Assembly (NCBI RefSeq): GCF_030813005.1
Contig: NZ_JAUSTU010000008.1
Coordinates: 115,342 to 179,341, forward strand
Reading direction: 5' to 3'
DNA length: 64,000 nucleotides
Source: Robertmurraya andreesenii
GTDB lineage: Bacteria > Bacillota > Bacilli > Bacillales > Cytobacillaceae
Shown here: positions 16,838 through 25,641 of the stretch, in pieces
Position numbering within the stretch: the stretch's first letter is position 1
Layout of the letters: every line of letters begins with the position of its first letter
Program-made: the position numbers and the translations under genes
Notes under the pieces: generated by a model
The model's database searches: none
Seen by the model: the letters and a program-made list of their open reading frames with translations, nothing else
What the model was told of the DNA's origin: nothing

Positions 16838-17299
16838 TTAGGCTATTCTTGACCTTTCCGTAAGAAGTTTTTGTAGCACTAGACCAATGAATACGCCTGG
16901 TATCACACATAAAATTGGGAGCCAAACTGGACCCAATAACACACCAAACAAACGAACCTGGGAAGAATAAATACATCCAACCGTGACAAAATAAGCGGAC
17001 ATGACAAATGGAAGAAAGGAACAACGCTCTTTTCCCCCTCCTGCGTCCTTCCACGCATCCCACATAGCATAAAAATACAGGCAAGGATAAAACATTAACC
17101 ACTGATAGTTGGCTTGTTCAATAGCATGTTCCGTTTCTCCAAGAAAGCTTAACCGAATAATTTCATTGAAATTTCCCTGAACGTTGATGACAAACTCCAA
17201 TATTAAGAGAACGATTCCTTTGACGAGTCTCCCATTCAAAAATTGCCCAAATCCAGGCAGCGCAATACTCCATAACAAGGTTTCCTTCGGACTTGCCAC
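16838..17299 (-). CDS. Small membrane protein, single-copy version of the domain duplicated at 31562-32350
   Basis: A 153-aa membrane protein. The first about 85 residues contain a recognisable pattern: LLWSIALPGFGQFLNGRLVKG, a hydrophobic helix, a loop ending in EHAIEQANYQWLM, then YPCLYFYAMWDAWK. The same pattern (WSxxxPGxGxxL ... A ... WLxxxPxx ... DSY or DAW) occurs twice in the protein at 31562-32350. Two further hydrophobic segments follow. Function is unknown; the PGxGQ motif recalls small TM2-like membrane domains. Confidence 0.72.
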   Translation of the reverse strand: MASPKETLLWSIALPGFGQFLNGRLVKGIVLLILEFVINVQGNFNEIIRLSFLGETEHAIEQANYQWLMFYPCLYFYAMWDAWKDAGGGKERCSFLPFVMSAYFVTVGCIYSSQVRLFGVLLGPVWLPILCVIPGVFIGLVLQKLLTERSRIA

Positions 17300-17549
17300 A
17301 TTTTTCTAGCCCCTCTCTAAGTTATTCCTAGATGGCATCGCTCTTATTGCCCCATTACCATCATCATAGGTTTAATATTTCCTACCACAGTAGGATATAT
17401 AATTTTGGAATTCGAAATATCATGAGGTCTGATCCTGCCTTGATCAGTAGGGAATAACTCCTATCTTCCCCACATTCCATCCAGAAAGGACTATCCTTCA
17501 AAATAAGGGAACATAATAAACATAAAAACAAATTGGAGGAAACTTTCTA

Positions 17550-17765
17550 ATGAACTTTCAGCAGCTTGAACAGTTAGGAGACAAATTAAGGGAGATTGGG
17601 CACAGAAGAAGACAATTAGTTGAAAAAATTTATCAAGAGGTGAAAGAAGGGGATGAACAATCATCCAAAGAGCTTTACAGAGAATTAAGCAGTGTCTCTG
17701 ACCAAGCCATCAACATTATTGAACATCAGAAGCTGCTATTCGATCAGGAACTAAGCCAAATGTAA
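17550..17765 (+). CDS. Small helical hypothetical protein
   Basis: A 71-aa, highly charged, all-helical protein (MNFQQLEQLGDKLREIGHRR, then QLVEKIYQEV) with a strong ribosome binding site (TTGGAGGAA). It has no membrane segment and no cysteine. The composition suggests a two-helix coiled coil of about the size of Spo0E- or DUF-type small Bacillus proteins, but the Spo0E signature (SxxxD) is absent. Function unknown. Confidence 0.7.
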   Translation: MNFQQLEQLGDKLREIGHRRRQLVEKIYQEVKEGDEQSSKELYRELSSVSDQAINIIEHQKLLFDQELSQM

Positions 17766-18043
17766 AAAAAGGGAGCTGTCAGAAAAGTCCCAAACACGCT
17801 TTTCCTAATACAGTTACCCCATTTTTTAGATAGCCTTTTATATTTGATATTACAAAAATACTGTGTAATAGAGATCGAGTATTTATGGGTAAGGAAATTC
17901 AAATAGCTACCCAATAAGGGCTATTGGGTACTGCCCGAGCGTAAAAAAGGTACAAGGTATACCCTATCTGGAGCTTAGATTATGGCATTGCCCACAACAT
18001 CCTGAAAGTAGTAGGTTTCCTCCAGCTACTTTCAGAGGATCTC
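17766..18043. other. Intergenic region with a 10-bp inverted repeat, no gene seen
   Basis: No convincing ORF. CTGAAAGTAG (18003-18012) and CTACTTTCAG (18025-18034) form a hairpin with a 12-nt loop, without a clear U-tract. The stretch at 17940-18000 has no recognisable feature. Confidence 0.5.
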
Positions 18044-18086
18044 AAAAAAGCAAGTGGAGAAAACGAATGTTTTCCTCCACTTGCTT
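18044..18086 (-). terminator. Terminator of the tRNA-Pro gene
   Basis: GCAAGTGGAG and CTCCACTTGC arms, extended by GAAAAC/GTTTTC, form a long hairpin at 18050-18084. On the minus strand a TTTTTTG tract follows, and it lies about 40 nt downstream of the tRNA. The plus strand also has a short T run, so it may work both ways. Confidence 0.8.
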
Positions 18087-18122
18087 TTTGAGGGGTTTTT
18101 TCAGGCAGTCCCCTATAATAAG

Positions 18123-18196
18123 TCGGGAAGACAGGATTCGAACCTGCGACCCCTAGCACCCCATGCTAGTGCTCTACCAAGCTGAGCTACTTCCCG
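18123..18196 (-). tRNA. tRNA-Pro (anticodon GGG)
   Basis: The minus strand folds as a complete cloverleaf: acceptor CGGGAAG/CTTCCCG, D-arm AGCTCAGCTTGGTAGAGC, anticodon stem-loop CTAGC-ATGGGGT-GCTAG with GGG at positions 34-36, and T-arm CGCAGGTTCGAATCCTG, with discriminator A. CCA is not encoded. The gene stands alone and has its own terminator. Confidence 0.96.
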
Positions 18197-18510
18197 ATGG
18201 TCTTACCCTTATTATATAGGAAATTTTGTTCCGGACAAGGGATTGTCAACCTAAACAGAAACATTACTAGAATTGAACATTTCTACCCCGTTACACAATC
18301 TGTTGAGAATAAAAATATTGTAGAGGAATATGATTGTGGGCGCGATCCACGACGCCCACATTGTCGACCTATACACAGAAGAAATAGATGGCTGTAACAG
18401 ACACCACCCTTACTAAAATATTTTATTAACCTGTCTTTTTTTCTACCCTTCGGGGTATTTTTTTGGTCTAAATTTCCCCTTTTCTGTATACTAAAACGTA
18501 GGTGATGAAC
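18197..18510. other. Intergenic region; possible small basic ORF
   Basis: The plus strand has an open frame to 18397 ending with YDCGRDPRRPHCRPIHRR, a Cys/Arg-rich tail of natural appearance. There is no good ribosome binding site, and the only ATG (18197) abuts the tRNA gene on the other strand. I leave it unannotated as a gene. A hexamer GGTATT lies within CTTCGGGGTATTTTTTTGG, which resembles a short terminator remnant. Confidence 0.3.
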
Positions 18511-19185
18511 ATGTACAAGGTGTTAATAATTGAAGATGATCATAAATTGAGAACCTTAATGGGGCAATACTTAACAAAATGGAATTTTCAACCCGTTTTG
18601 GTTGAAGACTTCGAGCATATCGATCACATAGCGGAAAAGGAAAGTCCACATATCATTCTTCTGGATATCAACCTCCCCGTTCAGGATGGTTTTTATTGGT
18701 GCAGTAAGCTCCGCCAGCTTTCAGATGTACCGATTATCTTCATTTCATCGCGTTCGCAAAGTATGGACATTGTCATTGCGATGAATATGGGGGGAGATGA
18801 CTATATCCAAAAGCCGTTTTCACTAGAAGTGTTGGTGGCAAAAATGAATGCCGTCTTAAGAAGATCCAGCTCTATTCAAAATTTAGACAAGGAGCTACTT
18901 ACGGCTGGGGAGCTTACCCTGAACCTGCAGAATTCCTTTGTCGAATGCCAGAGTAAAAAAGCATCTCTTACCAAAAATGAGTTTCAAATCCTTTATCTCT
19001 TGATGAAAAAGTCCGGTCAAATTATTTCTAGGGATGAAATCATGCGGTCATTATGGGAGGATGAACAATTTATCGATGACAATACCCTTACTGTAAACGT
19101 CAATCGACTGCGAAAAAAGCTGGAGGAAATCGGGGCTGGAGACGCCATTACAACGAAGAAAAGACAAGGATATTTATTGCAATGA
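18511..19185 (+). CDS. bceR: BceR-type response regulator
   Basis: An OmpR-family response regulator. The receiver domain (about 1-115) has the acidic pocket (IIEDDHK), phospho-acceptor Asp in HIILLDINLPVQDGF, and Lys in DDYIQKPF. The C-terminal winged helix (about 130-224) has SLTKNEFQILYLLMKKSGQI and NTLTVNVNRLRKKLEEIG. FYWCSKLRQLSDVPIIFISS is typical of the BceR group, which responds to peptide antibiotics. An upstream GTG (18502) is in frame, but AGGTGATG supports ATG 18511. The kinase gene overlaps its end by 4 nt. Confidence 0.9.
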   Translation: MYKVLIIEDDHKLRTLMGQYLTKWNFQPVLVEDFEHIDHIAEKESPHIILLDINLPVQDGFYWCSKLRQLSDVPIIFISSRSQSMDIVIAMNMGGDDYIQKPFSLEVLVAKMNAVLRRSSSIQNLDKELLTAGELTLNLQNSFVECQSKKASLTKNEFQILYLLMKKSGQIISRDEIMRSLWEDEQFIDDNTLTVNVNRLRKKLEEIGAGDAITTKKRQGYLLQ

Positions 19186-20186
19186 AATGGAAAAACTACC
19201 TTCGCGATAGTCGCCTGCTTTTGCTCACTTTTTTCTTGGCACTATCCATTACAACCATCATTATATGGCTCGATCCAAACGTCCATATTCATATAAGCAA
19301 CCTGTTGTATTTATTGCTCATACTGGCCATCCTTTTTTCATCTTATCTTGTCTTTGATTACCGGAGAAAAAAAGGATTCCTTCGTGAAATAAAAGAAAAG
19401 GTGGAAACTGGAACTATTTTAGAGCCTTCCCAAGTTCACTCATTCGAAGAGAAATCCTATATCGTACTATTAAACATTCACAAAAGACAATACGAGCAAA
19501 GGCTTGAACAAATACAGAATGAGCAAAAAGAATGGCATGAATACATAACCTCCTGGGTTCATGAGATAAAAACGCCAATCTCCGTAAGCAAAATGATGAT
19601 TGAAACGGACCAGAAAATTGGCAGTCTGGAAGAAGAAATAGAGAAAATTGAGCATTTAGTTGAACAAGCCCTTTATTTCAATCGAACGAGTGATTTTAGT
19701 AAAGATTATTTTATTCAAGAAATGGATGTCGAACAGATCATCAAGGAGGTCATTAAGAAGAACCGGAGATTGTTTTTTTCAAAAAAAATAAGACTGCAAT
19801 TATCCTTTTCCTCTTTAGAGGTCTTGTCGGATAAAAAGGGACTTATTTTTATCCTCGATCAGTTCTTGTCGAACTCCTTAAAATACACACCAGTTGGTGG
19901 GGAAATAGTCATTCACATCGATCAAAATGAAAAAAGAATAACCATTCGTGATAACGGAATCGGTATTCCTGCGGAAGATGTGCCAAGGGTATTTCAGAAG
20001 GGCTTTACAGGTAAAAACGGCAGACAGGTGGCCTCATCAACGGGAATGGGATTATACTTAGCCAATAAAATAGCCGACAAATTAGGGCACCAGCTTTCCC
20101 TTCAATCGCAGGAAGGAAGCTATACCGAAGCTTCCATCTGTTTCTCAAAAACCGTTCAAATGTTACGGGAAGAATTCACCCGATAA
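19182..20186 (+). CDS. bceS: BceS-type intramembrane-sensing histidine kinase
   Basis: A 334-aa histidine kinase with two transmembrane helices near the N-terminus (about 12-30 and 38-58) and almost no extracytoplasmic loop, the hallmark of intramembrane-sensing kinases. The H-box is SWVHEIKTPISVSKMM, the N-box QFLSNSLKYTPVGGE, and the G-boxes RDNGIGIPAEDV and GMGLYLANKIADKLG. Such kinases sense flux through a BceAB-type transporter; the transporter genes are encoded convergently just downstream (20207-22901). Confidence 0.9.
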   Translation: MKWKNYLRDSRLLLLTFFLALSITTIIIWLDPNVHIHISNLLYLLLILAILFSSYLVFDYRRKKGFLREIKEKVETGTILEPSQVHSFEEKSYIVLLNIHKRQYEQRLEQIQNEQKEWHEYITSWVHEIKTPISVSKMMIETDQKIGSLEEEIEKIEHLVEQALYFNRTSDFSKDYFIQEMDVEQIIKEVIKKNRRLFFSKKIRLQLSFSSLEVLSDKKGLIFILDQFLSNSLKYTPVGGEIVIHIDQNEKRITIRDNGIGIPAEDVPRVFQKGFTGKNGRQVASSTGMGLYLANKIADKLGHQLSLQSQEGSYTEASICFSKTVQMLREEFTR

Positions 20187-20215
20187 AAAAAGGACGTGGC
20201 ACCACGTCACGTCCT
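20184..20215 (-). terminator. Terminator between convergent bceS and bceB
   Basis: GGACGTG (20192-20198) and CACGTCC (20208-20214) form a hairpin, with an unbroken T tract on the minus strand. It overlaps the stop codon of the permease gene, so it mainly serves the bceAB transcript. Confidence 0.82.
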
Positions 20216-22129
20216 TTCCACGATGGAATAATATTTTCTTAGTGTAATAAAATAGTAAATCAAATAAATAGCCAAATACAGGATGATGATACTTATAAAT
20301 GGAAGTAGCATATTCATTTCTGTAAACCTAGCAAGTGCCACAATTAAGAATGAGCTATTAGGAATGGCAATCACCATAGGCAGTAAAAAGACAGGCAATA
20401 ATTGTTTGGCAATGGTAGCTTGAATTTGCTTTCGGTTCATGCCAATTTTTCGAAGGACATCATATCGCCCTTGATCCATAGTCGCTTCGGTCAGTTGCTT
20501 GTAATGCAGCATACTACCGGTGGCGAGTAAAAAGACAATCCCTAAAAAACCACCTATAAAAATAAGAAGGCCATACGTTTCGACACCTTTTTGATATTCC
20601 TGAAAAAAGGAAGAGAATATCATGGAGCTTCTATCTACGTTACTATCTTGAAAAACTATTTCTTCAATCTCCTTCATCACAGATTCCATTGATTTTTCAT
20701 TTTTCACTTTATAGACTTGCATTTCTTTCGCGATGGTTTGCTCTTTCAGCTGCGCATAGTCTTCATTATTGATGACCATTGGAAAACTATAATAGCCTTG
20801 ATTTAGTACTGGTTTATCTACATATTTGCTAATCGTGAACCTATGATCCTCAATCGTCACCATTTTTCCAGTATAAGGGTCATTATGCTGATTCAAATTT
20901 CCATCACTAAAGACGATGGCTTGATTTTTTTCAACACCTACATGGTCATTACCCAGCTTTTCAGCTAATTGCTGATAATCCTTCTCTGATAATAGGATCA
21001 CTGGGAATTGATCGGGCCATCTTCCTGTTTCCGAGAGGTCCCCTTCAACCTGCAAATACTCAATGCGATCCGAAAAAATAATTTCATGTTGTTTGCTATC
21101 GTGAATGAACCTTGCAATTTTTTCATCGATCTCTTTATTTTCCGATGTATACATAAGACTTAACGGATAATTGTCCTCCGCCACGGCCGTGATGTTTTGC
21201 TGGACAGCCCAAATGGCTCCCAAAACAAAAAGTGTCACCGTGCTTAATAAGGCAATCATCGACAGAATAAGCATGTTCCCCTTCATTCGAAAGCGCAAAT
21301 GGGAAACACTAATTAAATTCGTGCCCTTCAAATAAAGCCCTTTGACTTTCATGATCCTTTCCAAAAATACAGCGAATACCGAACGAATAAAAAGAAAAGT
21401 CCCAATTAGAATCATGAGCAAGGAAAATAAGACGGCTTTGAAGCCAAATTCCTTGTATATAGCAGAATCACTTGGTTGAAGCAAAATAGAATATCCAACG
21501 AGAAGAGCTATTAATGCTGTAATTGCAGCTATCTTCGAAACCTTTAGCTGTTTTTCTCCCTGCTTTTCAGCTTTAAGCAGATCCAATAATGAATAACGGT
21601 AAATCATCCGATAATTATGGATGGAGGTCACGATAATAATTACGATGAAAACGACCAATGTTTGAACGATCGCAATGGCAGATACTTCAAAATTTGCAAT
21701 AACGGAGAAACCCATCAGCTTAATGAGCAGCATCGTAAATAGCTTAGAAAGAAAGATGCCAATTCCCATGCCTATCCCGAGCGCAACGATTCCCATGATA
21801 AAATTCTCATAGAATAAAAGCTGAGCGACTTGCTTTTTCCGCATTCCAAATAAAGAATATAGGGCAACCTCTTTTTTCCGTTTTCTTATAAAGAAATCAT
21901 TGGAATACCATATAAAAATTGCTGAAAACAGCAGCAATACTACAGATGCTGCTAGAAATGCTGGCTCCACCTTTCCAAGGGCCGTTGCAGACTCGTTAAT
22001 TTGCTTATTATACTGAAGTGAAACAAATGTGAAGTAAATGACCATGCTGAAAACCATTGGATAAAAATATAATAGATAATGCTTCGTATTTAATTTAATA
22101 TTCTTTTTTGCAAGGCTAAATAACGTCAT
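20207..22129 (-). CDS. bceB: BceB-type peptide-antibiotic ABC transporter permease
   Basis: A 640-aa FtsX-like permease with about ten transmembrane helices and a large extracytoplasmic domain (about 305-510) between helices 7 and 8, as in BceB. It starts MTLFSLAKKNIKLNTKHYLL. The longest ORF runs to 22201, but a GGGGGAGGTGGG ribosome binding site and the family start support 22129. That start overlaps the 3' end of the ATPase gene by 14 nt. Function: with BceA it removes cell-wall-active peptide antibiotics from their lipid targets and signals flux to the kinase. Confidence 0.9.
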   Translation of the reverse strand: MTLFSLAKKNIKLNTKHYLLYFYPMVFSMVIYFTFVSLQYNKQINESATALGKVEPAFLAASVVLLLFSAIFIWYSNDFFIRKRKKEVALYSLFGMRKKQVAQLLFYENFIMGIVALGIGMGIGIFLSKLFTMLLIKLMGFSVIANFEVSAIAIVQTLVVFIVIIIVTSIHNYRMIYRYSLLDLLKAEKQGEKQLKVSKIAAITALIALLVGYSILLQPSDSAIYKEFGFKAVLFSLLMILIGTFLFIRSVFAVFLERIMKVKGLYLKGTNLISVSHLRFRMKGNMLILSMIALLSTVTLFVLGAIWAVQQNITAVAEDNYPLSLMYTSENKEIDEKIARFIHDSKQHEIIFSDRIEYLQVEGDLSETGRWPDQFPVILLSEKDYQQLAEKLGNDHVGVEKNQAIVFSDGNLNQHNDPYTGKMVTIEDHRFTISKYVDKPVLNQGYYSFPMVINNEDYAQLKEQTIAKEMQVYKVKNEKSMESVMKEIEEIVFQDSNVDRSSMIFSSFFQEYQKGVETYGLLIFIGGFLGIVFLLATGSMLHYKQLTEATMDQGRYDVLRKIGMNRKQIQATIAKQLLPVFLLPMVIAIPNSSFLIVALARFTEMNMLLPFISIIILYLAIYLIYYFITLRKYYSIVERT

Positions 22130-22901
22130 GATGCCCACCTCCCCCGAGGGTTGCGAGGATATCAATGATTTGCCCGAAGAATTGCTTGCGGCTGTTGTCA
22201 CCCTTCCTTATTTCAGTAAAAATGGATCCATCCTTAATAAATAGGACACGGCTGCTAAAGCTTGCTGCATAGGCATCATGGGTGACCATTAAGATCGTAG
22301 CTCTCTCTTGTTTGTTTAACTCAGCAAGAATACCAAGCAGCATGTAGGCAGATTTGGAATCCAGTGCCCCTGTAGGCTCATCGGCAAATATTAAGCTTGG
22401 ATTTGTAATAATCGCTCGTGCCGTTGCCGTTCTTTGCTTCTGCCCTCCCGAAATGTTAGAAGGATAGGATGGTAAAATATTTTCAATCCCAAGGGATTTC
22501 GCTACTCTCTCTACCCTTTTCTCGATTTCATAAGGCGGCACATTCGCTAAGGAAAGTGGAAGAATGATATTTTCCTTCACAGTTAATGTGTCAATTAAGT
22601 TGTAATCTTGAAAAATAAACCCTAGTTGGTCTCTACGAAAATCCGCTAAATCTTCTTCCTTTAATGTAAGAATGTTTTGTCCATCTATGGTAATCTTACC
22701 TGATGTAGGTGCATCAATCGTTGATAACACATTTAATAGAGTCGATTTCCCTGCTCCTGATGGCCCCATGATGCCTACGAATTCTCCCTTAAACACCTCT
22801 AGCTCAATGCCATCCAATGCTGTATAAAGATTACCCTTCGCTCCAAACACCTTTTTGATATTAGCAGCTTCTAAAACAACCTGATTTTCCATTTCATCCA
22901 T
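22116..22901 (-). CDS. bceA: BceA-type peptide-antibiotic ABC transporter ATPase
   Basis: A 261-aa ATPase with Walker A (GIMGPSGAGKSTLLNVLSTI), Q-loop (FIFQDYNL), signature (NISGGQKQRTATARA), Walker B (LIFADEPTGALDS) and H-loop (MVTHDAYA). It is of the MacB/BceA type. It is co-transcribed with the permease and controlled presumably by the response regulator at 18511 through the TTACA repeats upstream. The C-terminal tail after residue about 235 (KQFFGQIIDILATLGGGGHH) is somewhat longer than in relatives. Confidence 0.9.
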   Translation of the reverse strand: MDEMENQVVLEAANIKKVFGAKGNLYTALDGIELEVFKGEFVGIMGPSGAGKSTLLNVLSTIDAPTSGKITIDGQNILTLKEEDLADFRRDQLGFIFQDYNLIDTLTVKENIILPLSLANVPPYEIEKRVERVAKSLGIENILPSYPSNISGGQKQRTATARAIITNPSLIFADEPTGALDSKSAYMLLGILAELNKQERATILMVTHDAYAASFSSRVLFIKDGSIFTEIRKGDNSRKQFFGQIIDILATLGGGGHHDVI

Positions 22902-22962
22902 CCTTCGTTTATCTTATAAGCCTACTATAAAAGAAACGAAAGGCGGCAACCATAACCTTTCC

Positions 22963-22997
22963 TTACAATTTTTTCTTCCATTCTTACAGTTTTGTAA
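22963..22997 (-). promoter_or_regulatory. Candidate response-regulator binding site upstream of bceAB
   Basis: TTACAGTTTTGTAA (22984-22997) is a dyad of TTACA half-sites. A further TTACA lies exactly 21 bp away (22963), two helical turns. The position, about 60-95 nt upstream of the ATPase gene, fits BceR-type activation. Confidence 0.5.
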
Positions 22998-23007
22998 CCT
23001 TTATTAA

Positions 23008-23041
23008 CAATAAAAGCCAATCGAATGTTTTTTCGATTGGC
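23008..23041 (-). terminator. Terminator of wrbA
   Basis: GCCAATCGAA and TTCGATTGGC form a perfect 10-bp stem with a 6-nt loop, and TTTTATTG follows on the minus strand. Confidence 0.88.
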
Positions 23042-23052
23042 TCTGTCTGAAT

Positions 23053-23673
23053 TTATGCGTTGCCTTTCTTCACCCATTCTGCGACTGTAACGGTACGTTT
23101 CGCTTGATGTTTGACCGCACTCTCAACATTTTCAATCATCTTCCCGTCCTGTCCAACGGTTACACTCGTCCCATAGGGATTTCCCCCGGCTCCAAAAATG
23201 ACAGGATCTGTATAACCAGGTGTCGCAATGATGGCACCCCAATGCATCATCGAAGTATATAAAGACAATAATGTCGCTTCTTGGCCACCATGTGGATTTT
23301 GTGCAGAAGTCATCGCACTTACAACCTTGTTCACGGTCTTACCTGTGGCCCATAGCCCTCCTTGAATATCAAGGAACTGTTTCATCTGGGATGGCATATT
23401 TCCGAAACGGGTCGGGACACTGAAGATAATCGCATCTGCCCATTCTAGATCATCGGAGGCGGCAACAGGTACGTCTTTCGTTGCCTCAACCGTTGCTTTC
23501 CATGCTTCATTTCCTTGGATCACCGACTCTGGTGCTAATTCCTGCACCTTTAACACTCTAACCTCAGCACCTGCCTCTTTGGCCCCTTCTTCCGCCCATT
23601 TGGCTAATTGAAAATTGGTCCCACCCATACTATAGAAAATGACTGCTAGTTTAACATTTGACAACTTATCCAA
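23053..23673 (-). CDS. wrbA: NAD(P)H:quinone oxidoreductase, WrbA/flavodoxin family
   Basis: A 206-aa flavodoxin-like protein. KLAVIFYSMGGTNFQLAKWA is the FMN phosphate-binding loop, and FSVPTRFGNMPSQMKQFLD and TSAQNPHGGQEATLLSLYTS are WrbA signatures. It reduces quinones by two electrons using NAD(P)H, protecting against redox cycling. It is transcribed alone, with its own terminator. Confidence 0.9.
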   Translation of the reverse strand: MDKLSNVKLAVIFYSMGGTNFQLAKWAEEGAKEAGAEVRVLKVQELAPESVIQGNEAWKATVEATKDVPVAASDDLEWADAIIFSVPTRFGNMPSQMKQFLDIQGGLWATGKTVNKVVSAMTSAQNPHGGQEATLLSLYTSMMHWGAIIATPGYTDPVIFGAGGNPYGTSVTVGQDGKMIENVESAVKHQAKRTVTVAEWVKKGNA

Positions 23674-23762
23674 CTCCTTTGATTTCCCAAGACTGTATTA
23701 AAAACACTTAATTTACCCCTCATATCGTTCCCTGATATTTATCTTCTATACAATTTTTTTCT

Positions 23763-24287
23763 TCACTCATTTGAAGAATTACCTATGTATTGATGCTGAA
23801 AAAGGCACATTCTGATTGCATTATGGTATTCACCATCTACAAAAAACTCGTCAATCAATTCTCCTTCAAATTGGAACCCAAGCTTTTTATAAATATGAAT
23901 GGCCTTTTCATTATTTTTATCAACAATTAAATACAGTTTATATAGGTTTAATACGGAAAATGCATAATTCATGGCAAGCTTGGTCGCAGCCTTGGCATAG
24001 CCGTGGCCTTGATGCTTTGGATCAATGATAATTTGGAATTCGGCCCTCCGGTGGATATAGTCAATTTCAACGAGCTCAACAAGCCCAACCATTTCACCGG
24101 CGCTTTCCACAATAAATCGTCGTTCTCCCTGATCATGAATATGCTTGTCATACAGATCCTGCAGTTCAACAAAAGCCTCGTAAGGCTCTTCAAACCAGTA
24201 GGACATAATGTTGGCATTGATGTTTAGTTTATGGACAAATCCTAAATCAACTCTTTCTAATGGTCTTAACTTCACTCCATCACTCAT
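23763..24287 (-). CDS. speG: Spermidine N1-acetyltransferase (SpeG-like)
   Basis: A 174-aa GNAT enzyme closely resembling SpeG: VKLRPLERVDLGFVHKLN, MSYWFEEPYEAFVELQDLYD, KHIHDQGERRFIVE, VELVEIDYIHRRAEFQIII, and the acetyl-CoA loop HQGHGYAKAATKLA, ending with AIRMCLFQHQY. It acetylates polyamines and prevents their toxicity. An ATG at 24296 touches the GGAGG, so the ATG at 24287 (9 nt later) is the better start. It is monocistronic as far as can be seen. Confidence 0.9.
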   Translation of the reverse strand: MSDGVKLRPLERVDLGFVHKLNINANIMSYWFEEPYEAFVELQDLYDKHIHDQGERRFIVESAGEMVGLVELVEIDYIHRRAEFQIIIDPKHQGHGYAKAATKLAMNYAFSVLNLYKLYLIVDKNNEKAIHIYKKLGFQFEGELIDEFFVDGEYHNAIRMCLFQHQYIGNSSNE

Positions 24288-24546
24288 GATCTCCATCCTC
24301 CGAGTTCATCAACTAGCGTTATCCATATTATAACGAACTTCCAGCTTCTCCTCAAAAATATATGAAATAGGACTAATACTATATTCAATAATCGTTCGTT
24401 CATCCCTTATTTTCCCGAATACTTATTTCTAGGTTTTTGTGAAAAAGTGATTCATAATAATCATATCCGTCTAGTAGCTGAACCATTAATTTATACCGGA
24501 TACATGTGGCAAAAAATATGACATCATTATAGGGAGTTAGATTTTT

Positions 24547-25512
24547 TTGAAAAGTATTTTTGAAAATAAATGGGGCGTAATGGGGCTTGCGACTCTTTGT
24601 ACATTGCTTTGGGGAAGTGCCTTTCCTGTATTAAAAATAGGTTTTTCGGAGCTTCAGATTGCAGCGGGAGATACAAGTGCTCAAATTGTTTTTGCGGGAA
24701 TTCGATTTTTGCTGGCTGGTCTTATCATTCTTGGATTTCTTCTCATGAAGAATCCCCAGCAAGTAAAAGTAAAGAAAGAACAAATCCCGATCTTAGTCGT
24801 ATTCGGGATTAGCCAAACAGCTGTCCAGTATTACTTCTTCTATGTCGGGTTATCAAAAGTCAGTGGCATGCAAGGATCTATCCTTAATTCGAGCGGTATC
24901 TTTCTAGCGATTATTCTAGCTCACTTTTTCTATCAAAATGACAAGCTCAATTGGCAAAAATCGATTGGAATCTTAGTTGGGTTTGCTGGAATTATTGTGG
25001 CGAACTGGGGGCAAGAGCTTCAATTTCAATTCCATATAACGGGAGAAGGATTTATGATTTTGGCAGGAGTGACAACGGCCATTACGACGATCATGACAAA
25101 ACAGCTTGCGATCGGTATCCATCCAATTACTCTAACTGGATGGCAGTTAACGATTGGTGCGATTGTATTGCTAATCATCGGAGTCCCACAGCTCAGCCAA
25201 GGCGCAATCGTTTTTACACCCTTCGGTTGGGGACTTATCCTTTACGCTGCCTTGTTATCGGCAGTAGCGTTCACCTTATGGACAGCGATTTTGAAATATA
25301 ACAAGGCTGGAGAAATCAGCATCTATAATTTCCTCACTCCGCTCTTTGGTGCAACCCTATCTGCCTTCTTCATTCCAGGCGAGAAATTTAACCTATTCAT
25401 TCTAGCTGCACTGGCATTAGTGACTTTTGGAATCATTATTGTGAATTATAGAGGGAAGAGGGAGGCCGTTTTTACCAAAGAGACAGCTGTTCATCATGGG
25501 GTTGGGAAATAA
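24547..25512 (+). CDS. EamA/DMT-family drug/metabolite exporter
   Basis: A 321-aa membrane protein with ten hydrophobic helices and two EamA repeats (about 10-150 and 165-300). LWGSAFPVLKIGF near the N-terminus and the repeat-end region AVAFTLWTAILKYNKAGEIS are typical. The start is TTG, 10 nt after AGGGAG. Relatives export amino acids and other metabolites; the substrate cannot be read from sequence. Confidence 0.85.
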   Translation: MKSIFENKWGVMGLATLCTLLWGSAFPVLKIGFSELQIAAGDTSAQIVFAGIRFLLAGLIILGFLLMKNPQQVKVKKEQIPILVVFGISQTAVQYYFFYVGLSKVSGMQGSILNSSGIFLAIILAHFFYQNDKLNWQKSIGILVGFAGIIVANWGQELQFQFHITGEGFMILAGVTTAITTIMTKQLAIGIHPITLTGWQLTIGAIVLLIIGVPQLSQGAIVFTPFGWGLILYAALLSAVAFTLWTAILKYNKAGEISIYNFLTPLFGATLSAFFIPGEKFNLFILAALALVTFGIIIVNYRGKREAVFTKETAVHHGVGK

Positions 25513-25552
25513 CTTAGGTACCTCCCCTCGCAAGTTCTATGAAATTAGAAAA

Positions 25553-25603
25553 ATCGAAGAGCTGAGCCTCCCTTCATCTACGAGTAGAGCTTAGCCCTTC
25601 GAT
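25553..25603. repeat. Imperfect inverted repeat between convergent genes
   Basis: ATCGAAGAGCTGAG and CTTAGCCCTTCGAT pair with two mismatches over a 23-nt loop. No U-tract is visible on either side, so terminator activity is uncertain. Confidence 0.45.
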
Positions 25604-25641
25604 CCGTATGCCTTCATAGAATAAATATTCGGGTAAAATCC

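Noticed and set aside
16713..17102. 129-codon minus-strand ORF overlapping the small membrane protein gene
   Set aside because: It lies in another frame of the better-supported gene 16838-17299, has no ribosome binding site and no family features.
18197..18397. 66-codon plus-strand ORF after the tRNA, with a Cys/Arg-rich tail
   Set aside because: The tail looks natural, but the only ATG abuts the tRNA gene and there is no ribosome binding site, so it is only noted under the intergenic entry.
24951..25301. 116-codon plus-strand ORF inside the DMT exporter
   Set aside because: Alternative frame of the EamA gene. Its Cys/Trp-rich, Asp-repeating sequence is typical of a frame-shifted membrane protein gene.
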